A stretch of DNA of 5,812 nucleotides. Source: an uncultured bacterium (GTDB lineage: Bacteria; Cyanobacteriota; Vampirovibrionia; Gastranaerophilales; Gastranaerophilaceae). The notes under the pieces were generated by a model that worked only from the letters and a program-made list of their open reading frames with translations, ran no database searches and was not told where the DNA came from. Below, piece after piece: positions 1 to 5,812 of this stretch. Location of the stretch: NCBI GenBank assembly GCA_946183815.1, contig CAMHDG010000119.1:1-5812 (forward strand), given 5' to 3'. Both the position numbers and the translations under genes were made by a program. Each line of letters starts with the position of its first letter. Positions within the stretch are counted from its first letter, which is position 1.

Positions 1-1571
1 TTTTTGTTCATATTCGCTACAACTAACAATGTTTTACCATTCAAGTGTCTTGCATAAGCCCAAACCTGATCATCTTTATCTTTTGTTTTATTTAACTCAA
101 TATAATCACCTTTTGTAATTATGTCCTGATATTTCTTGTTATCACGAAGTTTAAATGCAGATGTCATAACCTTACCGATTTCAGGATGATCTCCACCAGG
201 TTTTCTTGAAAGGTTAAAGATATCCATCTTATAAGGGTGAACTTCTAATTCTGTATTATCGGTAACTGATTCTGACTTATCAACATGCTGATGAGCATAT
301 CCGTAATTATAGTAATCACCTGATTGGAAACCATCAAGAACATAAGGGTTACACATAGGAATTGTAGATTGAACTACTGATACCAAATTACAGAAATCCG
401 CACCGCCATGATTCATCAAAGATTCATCATCGTGTGTCATAAATGAACCGATTAAAGTCTTACCGGCAGGTAATCTGTTAGACATATCCAACATATCTGT
501 TATATAATTAGATGCCTCTTTAGAATTTTTTAATTCGTGGAAGATATGGTGTTGACCATAAATAGCATCAAAGCCTGCTCTTAAAGAATCTTCAGGTCTG
601 TCATAAGGCATATTTGCCTGTGGTGATGCTGTTTCGTATGTATATGATTCACCTAACATAGCAAACTCAGGATCACGTTTTCTTGCATGGTTTATCAGAA
701 TATCCCAAAATTCTGTAGGTTTCGCTCTGGCAACATCTGATCTTATACCATCTATGCCTAAGTCTATACAAGAATCAACATATTTTAAGTGCATATCTAA
801 TAAATCTTTGTTTAATTCACGTTTTGATTTATCTTTCCAAGGGTTGAACATTCTTATGTCTAACCAGCCCTCCGGAGTTTCCGGTTTACCGTCTTTATCA
901 ATAGCCATCAACTCAGGATGAGCATCAAACATATCTACTGATGCACAACTTGGAAGGTCTAACATTACCTTAATGTCACGTTTGTGACATTCATTAATAA
1001 ATGCTTTCATTTGTTCTTGAGGCGAACGTGGGTCATTCTTATCAACAAGAACAGGGTCAATAGCAATTTGACCATCATCTTCAATATATTTCAAAGGTGC
1101 ATACAATGAACCTGCCGTTCCCATTGCTTTATTTTTTCCGGGCGGGTGAATAGGCAAAATGTGGAAAGTATTAAACCCTTCTGCTTTAATCTCGTCTAAT
1201 CTGTCTATTGCACTCAGGAATGTTCCAGGTCTTTCACCCCTGTTTAATTCAATTCTTTCATCACCATCTTTATCAATTGCGGTAAAAATTCTTGGAACAA
1301 TAGCAAGAATAACTGCTTTGTTATCTCTGAACATTGTTCTCAAATTATTTTTGTAATTTGCAGGTGCTGAACCTTTTCCATCAACTGCAGGTGTTTTGCT
1401 TACAGATGGTTTATTTATTTGAGCCTGATTTTCCAAATATCTGTTTATTAAATCAGATGTAGATTTCTCTTGTTTTACAGGTTGATTTTGCTCAACAGGC
1501 TTATTATCTTTTATTGTGTTGAGTTTAATATCAATCATATTTGGTTTTCTTACGTTTCTAATATCAGTCAT
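1..1571 (-). CDS. GH13 (alpha-amylase superfamily) enzyme, GlgE-like features, 3' end missing
   Basis: This frame is open for 523 codons from the ATG at 1571 to the window edge, so the C-terminus is missing. Residues 1-75 are polar and Lys/Gln/Asn-rich, with no signal peptide or membrane segment. The GH13 barrel begins near residue 85 with AVILAIVPRIF. Visible family landmarks are HILPIHPPGK (137-146), GSLYAPLKY (154-162), region I VMLDLPSCAS (202-211), region II GIRSDVAR (275-282; nucleophile Asp279), region III MLGESYT (305-311; acid/base Glu308) and region IV FMTHDDES (377-384; stabilising Asp381). From about residue 500 (VWAYARHLNGKTLLVVAN) it enters the usual C-terminal beta-sandwich, so perhaps 60-90 residues are lost. 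Known family role: cleavage or transfer of alpha-1,4-glucan. Region I has Cys-Ala where classical amylases have Asn-His, and D...C...HPE, KP..FW..LI and E.YT resemble the maltosyltransferase GlgE. Hydrolase versus transferase cannot be decided. Location is probably cytoplasmic. The start is chosen for its well-placed AGGTAG site. It is the third gene of the operon, 19 bases after the previous stop. Confidence 0.92.
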   Translation of the reverse strand, partial: MTDIRNVRKPNMIDIKLNTIKDNKPVEQNQPVKQEKSTSDLINRYLENQAQINKPSVSKTPAVDGKGSAPANYKNNLRTMFRDNKAVILAIVPRIFTAIDKDGDERIELNRGERPGTFLSAIDRLDEIKAEGFNTFHILPIHPPGKNKAMGTAGSLYAPLKYIEDDGQIAIDPVLVDKNDPRSPQEQMKAFINECHKRDIKVMLDLPSCASVDMFDAHPELMAIDKDGKPETPEGWLDIRMFNPWKDKSKRELNKDLLDMHLKYVDSCIDLGIDGIRSDVARAKPTEFWDILINHARKRDPEFAMLGESYTYETASPQANMPYDRPEDSLRAGFDAIYGQHHIFHELKNSKEASNYITDMLDMSNRLPAGKTLIGSFMTHDDESLMNHGGADFCNLVSVVQSTIPMCNPYVLDGFQSGDYYNYGYAHQHVDKSESVTDNTELEVHPYKMDIFNLSRKPGGDHPEIGKVMTSAFKLRDNKKYQDIITKGDYIELNKTKDKDDQVWAYARHLNGKTLLVVANMNK

Positions 1572-1577
1572 TTATAT

Positions 1578-1583
1578 CTACCT
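1578..1583 (-). promoter_or_regulatory. Shine-Dalgarno site of the GH13 gene
   Basis: On the minus strand this reads AGGTAG, six bases (ATATAA) before the ATG at 1571. It lies in the 19-base gap after the stop codon of the 980-residue gene. It supports this ATG over the next in-frame ATG at codon 12. Confidence 0.7.
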
Positions 1584-1590
1584 ATTACAA

Positions 1591-4533
1591 TTATGCTTTT
1601 ACGTCAGGATCTTTCTTTCCGAAGAAGAATTGAGCCAACAATGTAACTCCGTATGTTACCCCTAAAATTGGAGCGAAAGTTTTGAGCCATTTGTTAGAAT
1701 TAAATTTTTGTTTCAATGTATCGTGTAACAAGTCGGTAGGTGCTTTGCCTAACAAATCAAATCTCTTTGATGCTCTTGCGTCAGCGATTGAAACGCCTCC
1801 GTCAACTTTTGCTCTTTCAGTTCCCATTTGAAGAACTCCACGTTCTATTGAACCGAAACTGTTATACATCTGATTCATGTGTTCTTTAAGTTTTTGTCCT
1901 AAAGATTTTCTTTCAACACCTTCAAATACTCTGCGTGGTGCTAAAGTTGAATCAGTTGGAGATTTTACATTATCCAAAATTCCTATCGTACTTTCTGTTA
2001 CAGAACTCCAGTTTGCATTCCATTCACTTCCGTTGTTTGGTCTATATACTGACCATAACAATGTTTTGAAGAAATCAGGATTATTATGTAACCCCATTTT
2101 AGTATAGAATTTATTAGTATGTGCGTCAAGTAATAAACCCTTACCTTTTTCAATAATTTCTTTATTTACTTCAGAATTTTGAGTAAATCCATATTTTTTA
2201 GCGATTGCCTCTGTAACATTACCGCCATTTGCAGCAACTTCTTTTTCATAACCTTGCGCTCTGTGGAAGAACTCTGCAGTTTGAAGCAATCTCATATATG
2301 AACTGTGAACACCTTCAATTCTTGAATGTAATCGTTCAAGTTTTGAACTCATTATTGAACCTGCGTTCACACCAAACTTGCTTGATTTAGATGCAAGCAT
2401 CTTTTCTTTCATTGAGTCCATACCCAACGAACCTAATTGTTCACCTGCCTCAGTACAGTTTTTGGTAATTCCTGCCTCAACTTTGCCCATCATACTGCCT
2501 GAACTTTTTTGGTTTGGTGCATCAATTTTTTCATCAAGTTGAACCATCTTTTCTGCCAAACCCTTGATAAATTCTTTATAACTCTTTTCATCAGAGCATA
2601 CAGCATTTAATTTTTCAGCAAATAATTGGTTTGAATAATTTTTATCTTTACTTGCTCTTTCAATTTCTTTATCAGTAAACTTAAGAGCCTTAACTAAACC
2701 TTCTGACACCTCAGCCCAACTGTTAGCAACCAATGTTTCTGATGCTTTTTCTAATTTAAAGTGAGATGTTTCAGAAAGAACCTTATCTAATGCATTGAAT
2801 TTTGCAAGACGTCTTGAGGTTTGTGCGATTGTATCAGCCGCCTTATCAGTAATCACATAACCTCTGTGAGAAGATGTTTCTGCATTTATTGCATCTGATA
2901 CTGACGCAAAAATCTTATCATATTTTGGTCCTCTTGGAGCATTTTCTTTATAAAGTTTATTAATTGATTGTCTAACGTAATTTTCTCTGCCTTCACCGAT
3001 TGCAAGACTACCTTCATAGAAACTCTTTGCAATCTCTTCTGATTTAGCCTGAAGTTTTGCATCAATAGCAGATTTTAAACCTCTGTCATTACATTCTAAA
3101 TCTGACATTCCAGGGATAAAATCTTCTGTTCTGTTTGAATTATTAACCTTCATAACAATAGATTTAATGTTATGAGCCAATCTGTCAACAGGTGACATAT
3201 TTTTGGTTTCTTCTGTTACTCTGAAGAAATCAATATCTCCAACTTCTCTGCACTTGAAGTTCGTAGAAACATTTGAGAACTTGCCTGAAGGATCAATAAC
3301 ATCAACACCAACTTCTGTTAGCATATCTCTTACTGCACCTCTTATCATACCTTGTTCTGTTGCAAGTTTTATTTGTTCAGGGGTAATTTTAGATGCGAGA
3401 TTTGCATCTTTTCCTGCTATTGTTGAATGAATTACAGAAGATAATCTTTCAGCAGACTCTGAATTTGCGATATATTTTTGACCGCCTATTAAGTTTTCAA
3501 TATCTGCTCTTGCTGCATCCTTCATTTCGGCATCAAAACCTTCTGCCAAAGCGTTAGATATATTTGCAATATCTTCGGTTAAAATTGTCTTACCTTTTAA
3601 CCCCTCTACCATTTTTTCAACAGCATTTGGAGTTTGTTTTCCATCAGGGGATGTTATTTTAAGAACTTTTGATTCGTATAATTTTTGTTGCTCTGCATCC
3701 ATTCTGCCTGACAAGTATTCGTCAGCCTTATCGATTTGAGCATTTACTTTTTTATTAGAATAATTTTCAGCAAACTTGCCAACAAAAGGTTCTGCCTTAT
3801 TACATGCAAGTGCTGTCATAAGAGGGGTTGCAATACCTGCAGTCAGCATCCATAATGTATTATTCTGGACAGAAACTTTTCTTATATGATCTTTTACTGC
3901 TTCATGCCTGTTAGGTATATCTCTTTTGATACCTGCTCTGTCGCCTATAACATCTAAATCTTCGCTCTTTTTATCGCCTTTGTATAAATCGAACGGAATA
4001 TAATTTGGATCTTGTGACACATATTTTTTACGACCCTGATCATCTATATATTGTTTTCTAAAATTGAATCCGTGAATAATTCTTGATGGAATCTCTAATG
4101 CAATTTTTGGCCACAAAGACATTGATGCAAGAAAAGCACCTAAACCAATAAATTCCATCATTTTTGTTTTTGGAGTAGCACGTCTTGTCATAAGATAAGC
4201 AGCGATAGCAACACCGCCCAGTTTAAGTCCCAAGTCATTAAGTTTACCCAACTGGTGATCATTAGCCTTACCTCTTGCACCGTCAACGAGTGCTTTTGTT
4301 GTATAAACGGTATCTCTGACAAATTCTTTTGGCATGTGAACCAAATCGCCGTTTACCAAGTGACCTTTACCATCTAATGGCTTAATTAACTTGTCCGTTT
4401 CGGCATCAAACGAATTGAGGGTAGAACTAACAGATGGAACACCGAAATAAGAGCGTTCACTCTTTGTATTTTGTGATACAGACTGAGCGCTGTTGACGTT
4501 GTTCAAATAATTGTGAATTAAATTGTTTCCCAT
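1591..4533 (-). CDS. Large membrane-anchored protein of unknown function (980 aa), paralogous module with its upstream neighbour
   Basis: I do not recognise a named family. Residues 1-45 are Asn/Ser/Gln-rich and probably disordered. Hydrophobic segments lie at about 101-116, 126-146 and 226-244, and a last one at about 952-971 is followed by the short charged tail GKKDPDVKA. Between the third and fourth segments is a region of about 690 residues, polar, Lys/Glu/Ala-rich and apparently mostly alpha-helical, with no secretion signal, nucleotide-binding loop or catalytic motif that I can see. Residues about 100-245 match the neighbouring 350-residue protein in a series of spaced motifs: K143-x5-P149-x5-G155, D175-P176, Y184-K-G-D-K188, G201-x5-P207-x5-V213-K214, and N225-T-L-W with A232-G. 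The start is a single base after the stop of that neighbour, with only a weak GGTG site, which suggests translational coupling. The topology suggests the large middle region lies on one side of a membrane. A scaffold or surface-structure role is possible but unsupported. Confidence 0.93.
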   Translation of the reverse strand: MGNNLIHNYLNNVNSAQSVSQNTKSERSYFGVPSVSSTLNSFDAETDKLIKPLDGKGHLVNGDLVHMPKEFVRDTVYTTKALVDGARGKANDHQLGKLNDLGLKLGGVAIAAYLMTRRATPKTKMMEFIGLGAFLASMSLWPKIALEIPSRIIHGFNFRKQYIDDQGRKKYVSQDPNYIPFDLYKGDKKSEDLDVIGDRAGIKRDIPNRHEAVKDHIRKVSVQNNTLWMLTAGIATPLMTALACNKAEPFVGKFAENYSNKKVNAQIDKADEYLSGRMDAEQQKLYESKVLKITSPDGKQTPNAVEKMVEGLKGKTILTEDIANISNALAEGFDAEMKDAARADIENLIGGQKYIANSESAERLSSVIHSTIAGKDANLASKITPEQIKLATEQGMIRGAVRDMLTEVGVDVIDPSGKFSNVSTNFKCREVGDIDFFRVTEETKNMSPVDRLAHNIKSIVMKVNNSNRTEDFIPGMSDLECNDRGLKSAIDAKLQAKSEEIAKSFYEGSLAIGEGRENYVRQSINKLYKENAPRGPKYDKIFASVSDAINAETSSHRGYVITDKAADTIAQTSRRLAKFNALDKVLSETSHFKLEKASETLVANSWAEVSEGLVKALKFTDKEIERASKDKNYSNQLFAEKLNAVCSDEKSYKEFIKGLAEKMVQLDEKIDAPNQKSSGSMMGKVEAGITKNCTEAGEQLGSLGMDSMKEKMLASKSSKFGVNAGSIMSSKLERLHSRIEGVHSSYMRLLQTAEFFHRAQGYEKEVAANGGNVTEAIAKKYGFTQNSEVNKEIIEKGKGLLLDAHTNKFYTKMGLHNNPDFFKTLLWSVYRPNNGSEWNANWSSVTESTIGILDNVKSPTDSTLAPRRVFEGVERKSLGQKLKEHMNQMYNSFGSIERGVLQMGTERAKVDGGVSIADARASKRFDLLGKAPTDLLHDTLKQKFNSNKWLKTFAPILGVTYGVTLLAQFFFGKKDPDVKA

Positions 4534-4534
4534 A

Positions 4535-5587
4535 CTATTGCACCGTTATCTTATCTTTTTTATCAAACACGTTTTTCTTTTGACCAACAGCAGTTTTAGC
4601 ACCGTGGATAGTATTTAATGCACCCCATACTGATGATAAAAGTGCTACACCCAACAAGGCTTTACCTGCATGTTTGGTAAATCCTGCTGCATCTGCCGGT
4701 CCTTTGTAGAGGGCTTTCGATGAATCGATTAAACCTCTGCCGAAACTCTTTGATATTCTTAAGACATTTTTAGCGGTATTTAATGTTCTACCTGCCAGTT
4801 TTTCAACCATTCCAGCATTTTGTGACGGTTTAAATTTACGCCAACTTGATTTGGACAACGAATTAAAGAAATGGTTCCAAGGAGTCTGAATTGCCAGTGC
4901 GACCCCTGCTGCTGCCCATAAATATGATGAAATACTTTTTGCAGTATTGGATCTTGAAATAACATCTTTTATGATAGGTTTTACCTCTGTATCTGACGCA
5001 GGTAGATTTTCACCTAACCCGTTTTTCTTTGCAATCTGATCAAATAAGTAATTATGAGGTTTTCCAACCTTATCTCCATACATCATATCGTAACGAGGAA
5101 AATCATGACTTTCCATAACTTTATGTTGTTCATACTCGTGGATAGGATGTTTTAGATTTAATTTCGGATCTGAATATATATGTCTTTCATAAGCCATTTC
5201 TGTATCAATACCCGTAGCCATTTTAACAGGAGTAGATATTAATGTTTTAGAAAGGCTCTTTGCTATACCATAAAAAACGACACCTAATGCTGCTCTGTTG
5301 CCCATTTTCGAGCCTTTGAACAGTGACATCAAGGTAACACTGCCCACCAAATAAGGAACAATCCCCATTGACAGAAATTCATAAAAGTTAGACTTTTTAC
5401 TTCCCGTTAGACCTTTTACCGGATACTCTATGAAGGCACTCGTAGTTTTTTGGTAACCGGACATCAATTTATTCTTTAACGTATTTGGCTTTAACTCACA
5501 CTTCTCTTTCATATCAGCATTAGTAAGATTCGCTGAATTAATCGGCTGCTGAACCATATTTGGATGCTTTGAAACACCGGATACCAT
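4535..5587 (-). CDS. Membrane protein of unknown function (350 aa), first gene of the operon
   Basis: I do not recognise a named family. Residues 1-45 are polar and lack a signal peptide. Hydrophobic segments lie at about 70-90 (SMGIVPYLVGSVTLMSLF), 99-118 (weaker, amphipathic), 219-237 (SSYLWAAAGVALAIQTPW) and 309-326 (KALLGVALLSSVWGALNTI). The loop 127-215 is polar, with many His, Tyr and Asp residues, notably YSDP (138-141) and YGDK (170-173). Residues 250-300 are basic, and the tail after 330 is Lys-rich. The spaced motifs of residues 100-230 recur in the next gene, so the two are probably ancient tandem paralogues of very different length. The C-terminal segment is also comparable: K295-G-P-A-D precedes L312-G-V here, and K930-A-P-T-D precedes L957-G-V in the larger protein. 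The start is supported by AGGGA five bases upstream. Its gene product is probably an integral membrane protein working with the second one; its activity is unknown. Confidence 0.92.
   Translation of the reverse strand: MVSGVSKHPNMVQQPINSANLTNADMKEKCELKPNTLKNKLMSGYQKTTSAFIEYPVKGLTGSKKSNFYEFLSMGIVPYLVGSVTLMSLFKGSKMGNRAALGVVFYGIAKSLSKTLISTPVKMATGIDTEMAYERHIYSDPKLNLKHPIHEYEQHKVMESHDFPRYDMMYGDKVGKPHNYLFDQIAKKNGLGENLPASDTEVKPIIKDVISRSNTAKSISSYLWAAAGVALAIQTPWNHFFNSLSKSSWRKFKPSQNAGMVEKLAGRTLNTAKNVLRISKSFGRGLIDSSKALYKGPADAAGFTKHAGKALLGVALLSSVWGALNTIHGAKTAVGQKKNVFDKKDKITVQ
4541..4544 (-). promoter_or_regulatory. Weak ribosome binding site of the 980-residue gene
   Basis: On the minus strand GGTG lies seven bases before the ATG at 4533 and inside the last codons of the upstream gene. 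No better purine-rich site is present. With only one base between stop and start, terminating ribosomes probably re-initiate here. Confidence 0.4.
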
Positions 5588-5592
5588 AATTT

Positions 5593-5597
5593 TCCCT
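5593..5597 (-). promoter_or_regulatory. Shine-Dalgarno site of the 350-residue gene
   Basis: On the minus strand AGGGA lies five bases before the ATG at 5587. A second purine run, GGAG, sits at 5600-5603, but 12 bases from the ATG is too far to be the main site. It supports the annotated start over the ATG at codon 11. Confidence 0.6.
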
Positions 5598-5673
5598 AAC
5601 TCCGAACTGCCATTACGTCTAACTTAACTTTAAGCATGCATACTATTTTTCTGCTTCGCTTATTTATATAAAG

Positions 5674-5679
5674 ATTATA
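5674..5679 (-). promoter_or_regulatory. Possible second -10 element
   Basis: On the minus strand this reads TATAAT, which would give a leader of about 80 bases. There is no TG extension, and the sequence 16-18 bases upstream (TTTAAT-like) is a poor -35 hexamer. In such AT-rich DNA a chance match is likely. Confidence 0.2.
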
Positions 5680-5730
5680 AAAATTAAGTTTTTGCTATTA
5701 AAATAAATAAATATTTACATTTGTTAACAC

Positions 5731-5743
5731 AGGGTAAAACCCT
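5731..5743 (-). repeat. Short inverted repeat in the leader
   Basis: AGGGT and ACCCT form a perfect five-base-pair stem around a three-base loop. It would lie about 17-30 bases downstream of the predicted transcription start. No T-run follows it on either strand, so it is not an intrinsic terminator. It could be an operator half-pair or a 5' stabilising hairpin. Confidence 0.35.
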
Positions 5744-5766
5744 TTATATACACATACTTCAATACA

Positions 5767-5775
5767 ATTATAACA
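5767..5775 (-). promoter_or_regulatory. Extended -10 promoter of the three-gene operon
   Basis: On the minus strand this reads TGTTATAAT, a perfect TGnTATAAT extended -10 for the housekeeping sigma factor. The hexamer about 17 bases upstream (AATTCT) is a poor -35, as is common for extended -10 promoters. Transcription would start near 5760 and read into all three genes. No other convincing promoter was seen between the genes. Confidence 0.55.
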
Positions 5776-5812
5776 CAAAAATTTCAAAAAGAATTACATG
5801 TTTTTTTTATTT

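Larger units (their letters stand above)
5588..5760 (-). other. Putative 5' leader of the operon
   Basis: If the extended -10 at 5767-5775 is used, transcription begins near 5760 and leaves about 170 untranslated, very AT-rich bases before the first gene. It holds a small inverted repeat (5731-5743), an adjacent palindrome TGTTAACA (5722-5729), overlapping palindromes around GCATGC (5633-5638) and a second TATAAT. I do not recognise a riboswitch, a T-box or a leader peptide gene in it. Confidence 0.4.

Noticed and set aside
893..932. Second calcium-loop-like D-K-D-G in the GH13 enzyme (residues 225-228)
   Set aside because: It belongs to the common GH13 stretch after H-P-E-L, where a D-x-D-G-x-P turn is usual, and lacks the later liganding residues.
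1159..1356. Plus-strand open frame of 65 codons
   Set aside because: It lies opposite the GH13 barrel coding sequence, has no ribosome site and no family resemblance, so it is a shadow frame.
1590..1595. CATAAT before the GH13 gene as an internal promoter
   Set aside because: It is a one-mismatch -10 at the stop codon of the previous gene, with no matching -35.
1877..2107. Plus-strand open frame of 76 codons
   Set aside because: It lies opposite the 980-residue gene and has no ribosome site or recognisable protein.
3203..3430. Plus-strand open frame of 75 codons
   Set aside because: It is antisense to the 980-residue gene, and its Ser/Thr-rich translation is typical of a reverse reading of helical coding sequence.
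4780..4965. Minus-strand open frame of 61 codons in another frame of the 350-residue gene
   Set aside because: It is nested entirely within a gene whose homology to its neighbour supports the other frame.
5596..5613. Tiny leader frame ATG-GCA-GTT-CGG-AGT-TAG just before the first gene
   Set aside because: Five codons with no ribosome site and no run of one amino acid; not an attenuator-type leader peptide.
5731..5743. Intrinsic terminator for a gene to the right
   Set aside because: The stem is only five base pairs and no T-run follows on either strand.
1..5812. CRISPR array, tRNA or rRNA genes, insertion sequence ends, long direct repeats
   Set aside because: None was seen on either strand; almost all of the window is explained by the three coding sequences.

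Overview
The window carries a single block of three genes, all on the minus strand and tightly packed, so transcription runs from right to left. In transcription order they are a 350-residue membrane protein (4535-5587), a 980-residue membrane protein (1591-4533), and a glycoside hydrolase family 13 (alpha-amylase superfamily) enzyme. The third gene starts at 1571 and runs off the left edge after 523 codons. The gaps are 1 base and 19 bases, so the three probably form one operon. A perfect extended -10 promoter element (5767-5775) lies about 180 bases upstream of the first start codon, giving a leader of roughly 170 bases.

The DNA is strongly AT-rich, uses the standard genetic code and has recognisable though modest Shine-Dalgarno sites, so it is bacterial. 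The long low-complexity N-termini rich in Asn, Gln and Ser, and the AT-rich coding style, recall gut Gastranaerophilales (Melainabacteria/Vampirovibrionia). That is an impression, not a demonstration, because no marker gene is present.

The two membrane proteins are not recognised as members of a named family. Read side by side, they share a collinear module: two hydrophobic segments, a spacer with K-x5-P-x5-G, a D-P motif, a Y-(x)-G-D-K motif, a precisely spaced G-[LI]-x3-[LI]-P-x5-V-K-x2-I-[KR]-x-V motif, then N-T...L-W...A-G-x-A leading into a third hydrophobic segment. Both end with a further hydrophobic segment and a short Lys-rich tail, preceded by K-[GA]-P-[AT]-D. They are probably ancient tandem paralogues, the larger one carrying about 690 extra, mainly helical residues between the third and fourth hydrophobic segments.

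The GH13 enzyme keeps the Asp/Glu/Asp catalytic triad. Its conserved region I lacks the usual Asn-His pair and has a Cys instead, and several positions resemble the maltosyltransferase GlgE more than a classical amylase. It has no signal peptide and begins with about 75 flexible residues. A cytoplasmic alpha-glucan enzyme encoded with two paralogous membrane proteins is the most unusual feature here. A functional link is inferred from the operon layout alone.
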